Shown here: positions 10,496-20,207 of the stretch, piece by piece
Position numbering within the stretch: position 1 is the first letter of the stretch
Layout of the letters: each line of letters begins with the position of its first letter
From: Typhlomys cinereus
Lineage: Eukaryota; Chordata; Mammalia; Rodentia; Platacanthomyidae
DNA length: 64,000 nt
NCBI GenBank assembly: GCA_023101885.1
Contig: JALPQD010000213.1
Location: forward strand, 2,598,501-2,662,500
Reading direction: 5' to 3'
The notes under the pieces: generated by a model
The model's database searches: none
What the model was told of the DNA's origin: nothing
The model's input: the letters and a program-made list of their open reading frames with translations, nothing else
Position numbers and translations under genes: made by a program

Positions 10496-11570
10496 ACAAA
10501 GACAGATAGATAGATAATTGTTCTGTAATCAAATATCCCTGCAATTAGATGACTATAGAACACACTAAATTACTGTCACATGATTTGGGATGACTGATTT
10601 TGAATGCCCTCAGACCATTTTGCATAAATTGTCATATGAAATTTTACATCATTAGAAGAGATGAAGACTTTATAAATCGGGTCATTTTGTGCGAAAAGTC
10701 TCCACATTCAGAATCATACATTGTGATCAGGGATCATAGATGTTCTGATTTCAGACCTGCATCCCAATTTCTGTGCTAGACCAGTGTTGACAAATTTACA
10801 AGACCGAAAGTTGCATGGGCACAAGATGGGAAGCTGGAACACAAGTAAGGGTGGCATATACTTAGAAAAAGTTATGAGTTTTCTCCTTATCAAAACTCAG
10901 ACATACTTGGTATCTTGCCAAAGAATAACTGCTCCAAGGGATACAAATCCAACTTTGACTTGGTTATAAGAGCAAATTAAAAAAAAAAAAAAACTCAAGG
11001 ATTTGCAATACAAAGTCACTTTCTTAGTAGAGTTAGAGGCAAAGAACAACTTTTGCTGGCTCTCAGACAGACCACAGTTTGAATGTTAGCGAAACATAAA
11101 ATATAGTTATTGTTGCCGGGGCCTCGACAGTTCCACCCTCTTCCATGTGAGCGCTGATTTGGAGTTTACAGAAATAGCATCTGCAACATCGCCACAGATA
11201 TCCTATAACCTTAACACAAAGTAAATATGAACATGGAAAAGAAATGTAACCTTTTCAAAGTTCTCCGCATGCAAATACCATGCAGAAGTCTCTGACTACT
11301 GAATCCTCCCACGCATCTTCGATATCGGAACCATCCCCCAGAGAGCAGCACGGCAGGCTCACTCCATCTTTCACAGATCCTCCCAGCCTGCCTCACCTAT
11401 AGGTAATGGGTTCCCAGGGATGAGGAGTATGTAGAACATTCCAGCAGGGAAAACATGGCAGCAGGAGCTGGAAACCCACTTGGTCACATTGTATAGACTA
11501 TCAGGAAGCAGAACAGGAACAGGAAGCAGGGTAGGGTTCTGAAACCCTCAGGCCCTTCTGAATTACTCAC
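10496..11570. other. Unassigned unique DNA left of the exon candidate
   Basis: AT-rich to about 11000, then more balanced. The minus strand at about 11263-11390 has an open stretch reading SLGDGSDIEDAWEDSVVRD that looks protein-like, but I cannot fit convincing splice sites around it. A run of 15 A lies at 10979-10993. Confidence 0.3.
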
Positions 11571-11707
11571 TTCCTTCAGCAAGACTTGAAGTTCCAGAGT
11601 TTCACAATCTTCTAAACCAGTGACAACAGCTGGGCACATCCAGCACATGAGCCCTTGGGGGCCATCAAACCACATCACCAGCGATTCCTGAAACTCCACA
11701 TAATGCT
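11571..11707 (-). CDS. Candidate internal coding exon, gene unknown
   Basis: On the minus strand a pyrimidine-rich tract (ggcttctctcttcacag) ends at 11708. An open 45-codon stretch then begins with HYVEFQESLVMWFDGPQG and ends in VLLKE. A strong donor, gaa followed by GTGAGT, starts at 11570. The exon would be 137 bp, or 135 bp if the second AG at 11706-11707 is used; the donor side is phase 0. The frame also runs open on both sides (11484-12074, 196 codons), so openness alone is weak evidence. The protein-like composition and the splice pair make it the best exon candidate here. I do not recognise the family and no partner exon was found. Confidence 0.33.
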
Positions 11708-12174
11708 CTGTGAAGAGAGAAGCCAGAGTCAACTTGGGCAGATTGTTGGGATGAATGCCATGTGAGCCTGGGATCCAACATGTGTTGTGTGCAGGCTGAA
11801 ATGCTGAAAAATGACTTGAGGACAGAGATCTCCCTGACCTCAGACCATCTTGCACAGACCTCTCAACAATGTGGTTTTTCCTCCAAGAACAATGTGGGGA
11901 ATGATAAAGCCCAGGGGATCCCAGGTGGATGCAGGCGGGGACAAACACATGGGCAAGGCCAGAGGCAGCTCTGGGGAATGCACTAAAGAGCCAGGAGCGC
12001 TCATTTGCTTTAGAACAAAGCAATACCTGGGAACATGTGGGAGCCCCATGTGTGTGGAATATTAGACTGAACATGCACGGTCCTCTTTAATTATACAAAC
12101 CGTGTCTGCCAGTTCTAAATACAAAATCTGAGCATCACTCTGCAACATTGACAACAATTATATAAAAGATCCAT
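11708..12174. other. Unassigned DNA, possibly intronic
   Basis: No repeat recognised. Frames on both strands overlap here without recognisable domains. Confidence 0.3.
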
Positions 12175-12390
12175 CATGGGCCATGGATATGACTAGATTA
12201 ATAGAATGCTTGCCCAGCATGCACAAAGCCTCGAGTTGGATCCCCATCAAGTGCGGCGGCACACACCTGCAATTCCAGGATGCTGGAACGGAAGGCAGGA
12301 GGAGCAGGAGTCCCAGGTCAACCTTGGCTACATAGTGAATTCTAAGTCAGGGATACCAGAAAACTTGCCTCAAAAAAAATAATATATAGG
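12175..12390 (+). mobile_element. B4 SINE (ID plus B1)
   Basis: An ID-like left unit (agaatgcttgcccagcatgc, then gagttggatccccatc) is fused to a B1-like right unit (ggcggcacacacctgcaatt, then caaccttggctacatagtga, then ttgcctcaaaaaaaat). Confidence 0.8.
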
Positions 12391-12510
12391 CTCCCTTGCC
12401 CCTCATGGATTCCATGAGTTCTGGGCTCTCTTGCCCCTCACGGACTCTATGTCTGTGAATTCTGTTCTTTTTCTCCTCTAATAAAATCTGCCTTAATCCT
12501 CAAAAAATAC
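12391..12510 (+). mobile_element. LTR 3'-end-like fragment with poly-A signal
   Basis: Two tandem blocks of cttgcccctca(t/c)gga followed by tctcctctaataaaatctgc. A related piece at 46260-46365 has catggcactccacatctgg then ctcctctaataaactc. Two copies with AATAAA suggest an LTR R/U5 edge. Confidence 0.45.
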
Positions 12511-12845
12511 TATAATTACTATAAATCTTTGGGACTATGAAGCTTAAAGAGGAAAACTTGCCTGAGGGCCCTTTCCTTTACATAGACTTTTGCATGTTAC
12601 CCAGTGGCCCTGCCATGCGTCCTGATACTCCTTCTAGGGACATTGAGTTACTATTACAACGCAATTCCAAAACACCTACAAAATCCAGTTCCTTACCTTT
12701 TAATATCTGTCTAATATTCATAAACCCTAAAAACTATGACTCTTCTTGTTATGACTGAGGTCTGCAATAATAACTGTCAATCAAACCAAGATTTTGGCAT
12801 TCACCTTAAGGCCCAATGAGCACTGGATTTAAACAGTATCGGTCG
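12511..12845. other. Unassigned DNA
   Basis: A 73-codon plus frame (12537-12758) follows the LTR-like piece. It could be retroviral interior or chance; no motif decides. Confidence 0.25.
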
Positions 12846-13090
12846 AGTCAAGGAGATTTCTCAGGTAGTGAGGCACCTGCCTGCTTAAAAAGTTGGTGAC
12901 TTGAGTTCAATCCCCAGAAGCCCACATAGTGTCATGGCAGGAAAGAGAACGCTGTCTTCTGACCTTTACCATGGCATGCACTCGCTCGTTCTCTCTCTCT
13001 CTTTCTCTCTCTCTCTTTCTCTCTTCTCTCTTTCTTTCTCTCACTCTCTCTTTCTCTCTTATTCATTCTCTCCTAATAAATAAATATGCA
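12846..13090 (+). mobile_element. B2-type SINE with long CT tract
   Basis: Weak head, then gagttcaatccccagaagcc, acgctgtcttctgacc, a CT-rich microsatellite at about 12988-13068, and cctaataaataaat tail. Confidence 0.65.
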
Positions 13091-13594
13091 AAATAATAAA
13101 TAGTCTTGATAAATCTAGAAAGTATATCATCCAATCAGTGATTCAAATAAGGACAATTTCTCAGTTTCCTGTCCAATCCTAAAACACCAGTAGTGGCTAA
13201 AGAGAAAATTGCAAAGTATATATTTCTTCCAACTCCTGCAAGATTGTGACAAAGAAGAACTGCTCTTAATATCAAGGAAAGCTTGGCTTGATATGTATTT
13301 GATCTGTATTTGCTTTGTTATACAAAAATGATTAAAACTTACACTTGCCTAATTGAAGAATCTCTTCTTCCCACCACCTTTGTCCCAGTAGCAGGTAATA
13401 AAAGCACATTTTTCTAGAATTGGATAACATAACATTGAAATTTTAAAACTAAAAGTTACTTTACCAGCAAATCTTGACACATTAGCAAATTAGCTATTTT
13501 CTTACTCTATATGTTTTCTTAAGGTTAAGAGTACAAAATCTCTTTACACAATGCCATTAGGGACTTTTTTTTAAATTGGTAGTTTAAAAGTATT
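13091..13594. other. Unassigned AT-rich DNA
   Basis: No repeat or gene recognised. Confidence 0.4.
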
Positions 13595-13688
13595 TCCTTG
13601 GATGAGAAAAATGGCTTTGTAGGTAAAGATACCTGTGGACAGAGAACCAACTTCTGAAAGTTGTTCTCTAACCTGAACATGTGTGCAA

Positions 13689-13731
<43 letters not shown>

Positions 13732-13800
13732 TCTCTCTCTGTCTCTATCTCTCTCTCTTTCTCTCTTACACATACACACACAAACACACACAAAATAAAA
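13595..13800 (+). mobile_element. B2-type SINE with CT tract
   Basis: Head gatgagaaaaatggctttgt, then ccaacttctgaaagttg, tctctaacctgaacatgtg, a CT microsatellite at 13692-13768 and a CA-rich end followed by aaaataaaac. Confidence 0.65.
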
Positions 13801-14529
13801 CAAAGTAAGAAAAGTATTTTCTTATGCAAGAAATATCTTAGAATGAATGTATACTTTAGCATTTGGAAAACATACCTTTGTGAGGAAAAGTGTAAAAAAG
13901 GCCCTTTTAGATGTCCTAAATTAGATGTATGTGTTAGTCACAAAGACACATTAAGTCTTTCAGAGACTCAAACTTCAAACTCTTTCAAATGACCAATCAC
14001 ATAAAAATAGGAGTTTGCTTCAGACTTTTCTTTTTCTTATCAAGTGACATGTTCAGGAAAAAAAGAAAAAGCCTTGTCAGAATAACATTTCATCTCCTCT
14101 GATTAGGTCTGTTCACAAGCATCCCAGCTGTAACCAGTTGAAAGTAGTTCCACTTCCGATCTTGATTAAAAACATTCAAGACCAGACCACACTTACGTTT
14201 AAAAAATTTTAACTCTTTTTCAGAAACATGTTACACAGACAAGACACTCACATGTGTCAATGGCTTTAGGGGACAATACTAAGAGAAACCCTTCAAGGAC
14301 AGGGCAGGGAACTTCTCCAGTTACTGTAAGGAGCCAAACATGACTGGAATGTTGTACGGTCGTGCAGATTTGCTGTATCGCATAGAAAAATACCCCAGGA
14401 GATAAATCAAGTAATCCACCTATGCAGGTTTTTCAAGGGACCAGCAAAGATTTTTTTCATAATAATTCAAACTATAGTTGTAGTGCTGTCAACAGTAGCC
14501 TGGCTCTTATTCACTTATTCAGGAACCTT
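13801..14529. other. Unassigned AT-rich DNA
   Basis: No gene or repeat recognised. Confidence 0.4.
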
Positions 14530-14975
14530 ACGTGTATTTGCCTTTTTATTTCTTAACAACAATCAGTTGAACTAAATATTGTTATTATGAGGACATCACA
14601 GATAAAAACTGGAAAACAGGGGCTGGAGAGGTGGCTCAGGGGTTAAGCCTCCGCCTTGCAGGCGGAAGGTCCTGAGTTCGGATCCCAGATCCCACGTATA
14701 GATGCCAGGCGGAAGCGGGGACGGCCTGCGCTTCTGGACCTGGTAGGGCGGAGCCTGTGAATCCCGGGGCAGAAGGAGGTGGAGGCGTCCATGGTGGTTT
14801 GCGAATTCGTCCGTGGTTCGACACACACATACATACACAAACACACATGCGCGCGCACATGCATACGCACACACGCACAATTGAATAAATAATAATTTAA
14901 AAAAAAACTTTTAAAAACTGGAAAACACAGAGAAGTTAAGCAAATTACCTATGGTCACTGAGATCAGCCTATGGT
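14530..14975 (+). mobile_element. MIR fragment split by a later SINE
   Basis: The left part (ttgttattatgaggacatca, then cagataaaaactgg) and the right part (cacagagaagttaagcaaat, then tacctatggtcact) together follow the MIR 3' half. The young SINE at 14604-14927 sits between them. The order gives relative age: ancient MIR, then recent SINE. Confidence 0.6.
14604..14927 (+). mobile_element. Young B2-superfamily SINE with perfect target-site duplication
   Basis: Body at 14619-14912 in sense orientation. Box A is near 14632-14643 (tggctcaggggt) and box B near 14674-14685 (gagttcggatcc). A CA/CG-rich microsatellite follows, then ttgaataaataataat and an A-rich tail. The 15-bp duplication aaaaactggaaaaca lies at 14604-14618 and 14913-14927. 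The body nearly matches those at 3881 and 62243. Confidence 0.95.
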
Positions 14976-15141
14976 CATGGACATAGTTCTTCAAGACCCC
15001 TTGCAAATAGAGTAGAAAGTGAAAATACTGGTAGACAATTCATGAGTTCTGTGTATGTTCTCTAGTGATGGCATGTGATACAAGTGTCATAACATATGGG
15101 TGCATTACTTTTTAGTCACTGGAAAAAAAAGACCACATCAT

Positions 15142-15142
<1 letters not shown>
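14976..15142. other. Unassigned spacer
   Basis: Nothing recognised. Confidence 0.4.

Positions 15143-15174
<32 letters not shown>
15143..15174. repeat. (CA)16 microsatellite
   Basis: Pure CA run. Confidence 0.95.
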
Positions 15175-15177
<3 letters not shown>

Positions 15178-16030
15178 CTACCCAGGATGGCAAGCCTTCC
15201 TAATTTTGCATATAGATTGACTCTCTTTTTCTGAAGTATTTCAAGTGAGTCATACGATTTTGCTAGCAAAAACTGTTCCTGCTATAAAGCAGGCATGTTC
15301 TACATATTTGACTAATGATTGTATGCACTCCAGTGTGGCCATATTTGTCTTCCTAACTTATACATTATTCCAAAATCTTCAGTTCATAAGTGATAAATGG
15401 TCAACTCAAAGCAGTTAAAACTAAAAGTTTAGACTGGCTACTGTAAGGGAAGAGCACAAAGAGCCTGAGTGTCGGGAGTGGCTGGATCCAGCCACCAGGC
15501 AGTGTCCTCCAATCTCTCTCACCATGGGTTGTTCCTGCTCTGTGCCCTTCTGATTCTTTTTTCCTTCATTGATTTCTTGTGGACCAGGGTCTCTGTATCC
15601 ACATTTACTATTTATATGTGACTGTTCTAGAAATGAGAGCATCTCTTTCTTCATATCACCTACCAGCATCCCACAGAAGTACTAGATTCCTATAGTCTGT
15701 ATCTTCTCTCCCCTCACCCTGAACCCCCTTGCCTTCCAAGGGACAATGCATCTTATTGGCCAATCAAGGAGGAGGAGAAGGAAACAAGAGATCATAAAAG
15801 AAAGACTACCCACAGACATAGGTAAATGGAAGGGCAGCTAGCTTTAGTCTCTCACGCCCTGGAAGGGCCCAGTAAATGTTTATCCTCGATGTCATTTCAA
15901 ATTTGAGCTTCCAAAAAGGGAAGCAAATACTAGTTTGTCCTATCTCCCCTCCAAACTATGGTCTTCAAATCTGCCCACTGGGTTAATTGTTCTTAAAGGA
16001 AGTGAACAGGAAGCTTTGAAAACGGCCAGG
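15175..16030. other. Unassigned unique DNA
   Basis: No interspersed repeat recognised. It leads into the palindrome-rich block at 16031. Confidence 0.35.
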
Positions 16031-16180
16031 CTTCTACAAATGACGTCATTCAGGAGGGAAACCCTCCTTCTGTATCATCATAATGGGTGATAATTATCAC
16101 TACCATGGTAACAAAGGCATCATTCCGATAAGCCAGCATTCATATTTCACATCATAAGTTAACAAAGGGATACTATAAAA
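16031..16180. promoter_or_regulatory. Palindrome-rich enhancer-like element
   Basis: In 70 bp there are four symmetric motifs: TGACGTCA (16041-16048), a consensus CRE/ATF site; AGGAGGG-AAA-CCCTCCT (16052-16068), a hairpin; GTGATAATTATCAC (16087-16100), a perfect 14-bp palindrome with inverted GATA cores; and TACCATGGTA (16101-16110), followed by ac, like an RFX X-box half-site arrangement. The block is repeat-free. The motif reading uses known consensus sites; regulatory function is inferred. Confidence 0.45.
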
Positions 16181-16394
16181 AGTGCTCCAGTGTGCTCTGG
16201 TAGTTTCTCTGAGTCTGGGAAGTGATGGGAGTCCTCCTGTGATCTTTTGTCACACAGATGTGACTTTCTGCCTTCCTACATACAAAGTCCCATTGATTGC
16301 AAGAGAGGCAGGCTGTACTTTAATGCAGGGTCAGAGAGTTAGGAATCCAGAAACTTCTCAGCTGGTTGAACGAGAGTTCTACAGTGACTAAGAA

Positions 16395-16416
16395 ACACAC
16401 ACACACACACACACAC
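16395..16416. repeat. Short (AC)11 microsatellite
   Basis: Pure AC run. Confidence 0.9.
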
Positions 16417-16794
16417 TTGGTCTGCTTTAAGAAATGAAAAAAATTCACTATCTTTAGAGGAGTAGAATCACAGATAGTTCAGACAGGATGAAATGAAGTT
16501 CTCTGGCCATTCTAGTTCCTTCCAGTCAGGTATAACATTCCTTCCAGAGATGGCAGAGTACTAGAATTGAGGGCCACACCATAGAAAGTAGATTCCTGTC
16601 CTGGGGTCCTGAGTCTGAAGCCCCCACAGCACCACTATGAGTTTGAGTGTCTCCTTCCCCTTTTTCTTTGAGGCCCATGGATAGACTACTAAATATTTCA
16701 CATTCAGTGGCTCATGTGGCGGCACATGACCTTTAGAAGTTTGTAGTGGGCCTTTTCCTTATTTGTACATCATCTTCTTGCTTGCAGCAGCTAC
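16417..16794. other. Unassigned DNA
   Basis: Nothing recognised. Confidence 0.4.
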
Positions 16795-17130
16795 CTTTCT
16801 ATCTACTGCTGTGAGACATAGTCATCTACAACTGAAGGGGATAAAAGGAGATTTATTTGGCTCACAGTTCCAGAGGGGAGATAGTCCATTATGGTAGAAA
16901 AGGCATGGCTGGCTGCAGAAGTTGGAAGAGACTCATGTCACAACAGCAACACAGAGGCAGAAAAAGCAATAGCAAATTGAGAGAGGAAGCAGGGTCAGAC
17001 TATCAAAAGCCCAAGGTTTGCCCCCTGTGGCCTGCCTTCCTCTAACAAGACTCTACCTCCTAAAGGCGCTATGACTTCCCAAACATTAGAATCAGCTAAG
17101 GATGCAAACGTATGAGCTGTGGGGAAGAAT
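16795..17130 (+). repeat. Unclassified interspersed repeat family B, copy 2
   Basis: Same blocks as 10141-10495: ctactgctgtgagaca, gagatttatttggctcacag, ttccagaggggagat and tggtagaaaaggcatggctg. The right half includes acaagactctacctcctaaa. Confidence 0.6.
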
Positions 17131-17183
17131 TCACATTCAAATGATGATATAGTCCCTCCATTTTCTTTCTTTTCTTATGTATG

Positions 17184-17233
<50 letters not shown>

Positions 17234-17282
17234 CTCACATTCAAATGATGATATAGTCCTTCCATTTTCTTTCTTTTCTCAT

Positions 17283-17329
<47 letters not shown>

Positions 17330-17333
17330 ATAG
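17128..17333. repeat. 104-bp tandem duplication of flank plus GT array
   Basis: The block starting cacattcaaatgatgatata and running through a tttctttcttttct stretch into a (GT)n array occurs twice, near 17128 and 17231. GT runs are at 17186-17231 and 17289-17328. The copies differ at a few positions (ccctcc/ccttcc, tatgtatga/catgtgtga). Confidence 0.9.
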
Positions 17334-17560
17334 ATCATTGTGTGTACCTGTGGAGACCCCAAGATGAATGCAGGAATCATCCTGTATGGTTCCACCTCCT
17401 ATTGGCTTTGCCTAGGATTTCTGAGGTTCTGCTTTCCAGGGCTAGAAGTGAAAATTCCCGCCATTTCTTCCTGGTGTTTTTTACATGGGATCTGGGATTC
17501 AAACTCAGGTCCTTCCACTTGGAAGACAAAGTCTTAACCCCCGAACCATCTCTCCAGCCC
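17285..17560 (-). mobile_element. B2-superfamily SINE, antisense
   Basis: Ends gaaccatctctccagccc at 17560. It is followed by agtccctccactttt, which matches the left flank agtccctccattttc at 17151 and its duplicate at 17255, so an imperfect target-site duplication brackets the SINE and the GT arrays. It is an intermediate-age member. Confidence 0.85.
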
Positions 17561-18114
17561 AGTCCCTCCACTTTTTATTGGTCCATCTCTACCCTTAAAC
17601 CACAGCACTACTGTCTTTGCTGATACTCCCCCACAGTGTGCATTCTCTCAAAATACACGAAGGTCCTCATCCTGTGTGTGTCGTGCTGCTGCCTCTCTCC
17701 TGTTTCCTTCCCCCAACCCCACCCGGTCTTATGCAAACCTCTTCAAATGAATGTGTGGAACTGTAGTAGCGATCCCAGTGGCATCTCAAATCCATCCTCC
17801 CCATCATGATCCTCCACCCTCCCAAGCACACACAACTCTGTGGTAGATGTCCTCAGCTGGCCCCTTGGAAGCCTGAGTGCACTTTTCTGGGCTAGAGGCA
17901 AAGCTGAATCATAGCCTCATAGATTGGTCTTCATCTGGCTCCCCTGATCTGGCCACTCTGTGACACCACCCCCCAGCATGGTGCAAAATCAGGATTAGAT
18001 CATGCAAAAGGGAGCTGGGGGCAGCATAAGGCTCAAAGAGGCTGAGTGACAAGATCAGCCCACATGGTTGCTGTGGTTTGGCTCTTCTGAATGTGGCCCA
18101 CCAGGGTTCAGGTG
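17561..18114. other. Unassigned DNA
   Basis: Balanced GC, no clear repeat. Short frames on both strands without domains. Confidence 0.35.
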
Positions 18115-18310
18115 TGGTGGTCAACTTTAAGAGGTGGAATCTAGAAGACTTGTCTGTCAATGTCATCTCTCCTTGTCAAAAACACTCTCACTACTGTGAT
18201 GCCAACTGACCATAAGGGGTGTAGTCAGCAGACCTCCTTAGAGCTGGCGCTCAGCTCTCTGGCCTCTAAAACTGCCAGTTAGCCAAACCTCTGTTTTTGG
18301 TAAGTATGAA
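18115..18310 (+). repeat. LTR-like repeat fragment of the gtcaactt type
   Basis: Begins gtggtcaactttaagagg, then agaagacttgtctgtcaatg and tactgtgatgccaactgac. It resembles the start of the 35064 element (gattgtcaacttgacagg). Diverged and partial. Confidence 0.35.
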
Positions 18311-18589
18311 GCCTCAGGAATTTTGTTCCTGAAACAGAAAGGAGGTCTTGTTGGGGGCTACAGTTCTCCGATTTCCAGACTTGCATGTTTGCTTTGTACC
18401 CACACTGCCATCCACAGAGACCTCATGATTCAGTGACTCAGGGCAAAGATGGAGAGGATGCCATCTGAGTGTAAGGAAGCCAGAGAAACAGTCCCTTCCC
18501 ACCCCTTAGCCATTCTCCACCCGCAATATCTTCAGACAGGCAGGGGAGAGCAGAAATTGCTATTAAGTTGTATAATCAGAGGGGAGCGC
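18311..18589. other. Unassigned DNA
   Basis: Nothing recognised. Confidence 0.35.
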
Positions 18590-19060
18590 AAGCCCCACTG
18601 GCTGTAGTCCATGCAAGCTTAGTCCCCCCTCCCACTGCCCCCAGTCACATCCCTGCAGCAAGCAGATTAGCACCTGCCATCTGGCAACCAGAGGCTTCCC
18701 CTGCAAGCCGAGGCCCCCGGCCCGGGAGCCACCAGGGTGTCCTGCACCAGCAGACCCAATGAAACTTTGATGACTCTATTAATGAAGATGAAAAGTCAAG
18801 ATATGCCAAACACAGATTAAATGGTGTCTTGTAACATGATTATCTCTGAATTACTAGCTGCACAGTGAGGTGGCCAAGCGACTAATCCTAGGGAAGGCTG
18901 GGTGCTTGGGGACAGAAGTGACATCCGCTATGTCCTAGTAGGATTTTACTAAGAGGTATACTCCGGAGAAGTTTCTGCCGTCTGTCCTAGAAAAGAAGTT
19001 AGATTTGAGCTTCCGAACAATCTCTAGTACTAGCAGGGAGAAGGTTCGGAAGAATGAGGA
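18590..19060. promoter_or_regulatory. Repeat-free enhancer-like block
   Basis: A GC-rich left part (ccgaggcccccggcccggga) is followed by an AT-rich part with a TCF/LEF-type CTTTGAT (18765-18771), an AP-1-like tgactct, attaatgaag and tgattatctctgaattac. No repeats are seen over 450 bp. The enhancer reading is inferred. Confidence 0.3.
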
Positions 19061-19298
19061 GCAAGTACCAAGATCTGCCAGGTGCTTGCGTCTAGGCGTG
19101 TTGATAAAATTAGCCGAAAGAGAAGTACAAGGTGATACCCAGAGTCAAAAGGTCAAGGCTCTGTCATTCTCTCCTGCTTTCTTTCCATCTGCCTGCAGCT
19201 GCTATCGCTTAACAAGCTTCTCTGTGCTCCTGATGACTGTATTAACAGTGCATGTCACTTTATAAGACAGGCATCGCCACTTTCCAAATGAGGTCACA

Positions 19299-19300
<2 letters not shown>

Positions 19301-19350
<50 letters not shown>

Positions 19351-19583
19351 TACAGAAGGGGTTACTACAGTCTGTGTGCCTGTGGATACCCAAGGAGACT
19401 TTAGGAATCATCCTAGATTGTTATAACTCTGTATTGCTTTGCTTCAGGGTTCCCCACTTCTGCCTTGCAGAACTGGAATTATAGACCTCCACCACATCCC
19501 CCTGGCATTTTTACATGGAATCTAGAGATCCAAACTCAAGTCCATTTGTTTTCAAGGCAAATCCCTGGGCCATCTCCCCAGCC
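19301..19583 (-). mobile_element. B2-superfamily SINE, antisense, with GT array
   Basis: (TG)n at 19301-19349, a body containing gtgtgcctgtggatacccaa and tttttacatggaatctagag, and the reversed head ccatctccccagcc at 19583. Intermediate age. Confidence 0.85.
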
Positions 19584-19724
19584 TGAAAATGATATTTTAA
19601 ACATCCTGGTAACTTCATGAGGTTGGATGGCCTGCCAAGCTGAGAGTTAACCTCAGGGTACCCCAAGAATGCATGTTTAAGAACAGGTAATGTTTAGTCT
19701 TCAGTTGAAGAGGGCTATAGAGAA

Positions 19725-20020
19725 TGTTAAGAAGCAGAGGGGATGGCTCAGTGGGTAAGGGCACTTGCTGCACAAGTGTGAGGACCTGAGTTCAGATCCC
19801 GGGTTTCAGGGCTGGGGAGACAAGTGGATCTCAGAACTCTGCTGGCCAGTGCAGCTGATACAATGTGCTTCAGGTTCAGTGAGGGACCCAGTCTCAATAG
19901 AAAAAGGCAGAGAAAGGTAGAAGATGACACCCCACATTCCCTTCAGCGTCTGTGTGGGAAGGAATACATACATTCCACATGCACGCACATTCACACACCA
20001 CACAGAGAACATAAGAGAAC
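19725..20020 (+). mobile_element. B3-type SINE
   Basis: Head ggggatggctcagtgggtaa, gtgaggacctgagttcagat, then tctgctggccagtgcagctg, caggttcagtgagggaccca and gaagatgacaccccacatt. This is the B3 layout, ending in a CA-rich tail. Confidence 0.85.
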
Positions 20021-20142
20021 TTTGAGAAGGTTGCAAAATTAATCCTGACACATAAATAAAAATCCAATCCCCAAAGGGAAAATAGTGAAAATTTCATCTT
20101 TTTAAGGATGGGAAACCAGAGTTGTCAGTCAGTTATGACACA

Positions 20143-20207
20143 GGAAGTGATGGTGCTTGGTGAGGGAAGTGACAGGAGGTGAAGGTGCTAGAAGTGACGG
20201 GAAGTGA
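20143..20207. repeat. Repeated GGAAGTGA motif cluster
   Basis: GGAAGTGA at 20143, 20165 and 20200, with AGAAGTGA at 20190, all on the plus strand within 65 bp. It reads as an irregular minisatellite. GGAAGTG is also an ETS-family core. Confidence 0.6.

Noticed and set aside
11484..12074. The whole 196-codon minus-strand frame as one gene
   Set aside because: No start context, stop or domain supports a single-exon gene; only the inner 135-137 bp has exon-like splice signals.
13668..13992. Arg/Glu-rich and Ser/Leu-rich frames
   Set aside because: Direct readings of a CT/GA microsatellite.
17128..17333. CRISPR-like repeat-spacer pattern
   Set aside because: Only two units of about 104 bp containing GT microsatellite, in a eukaryotic SINE context; it is a tandem duplication.
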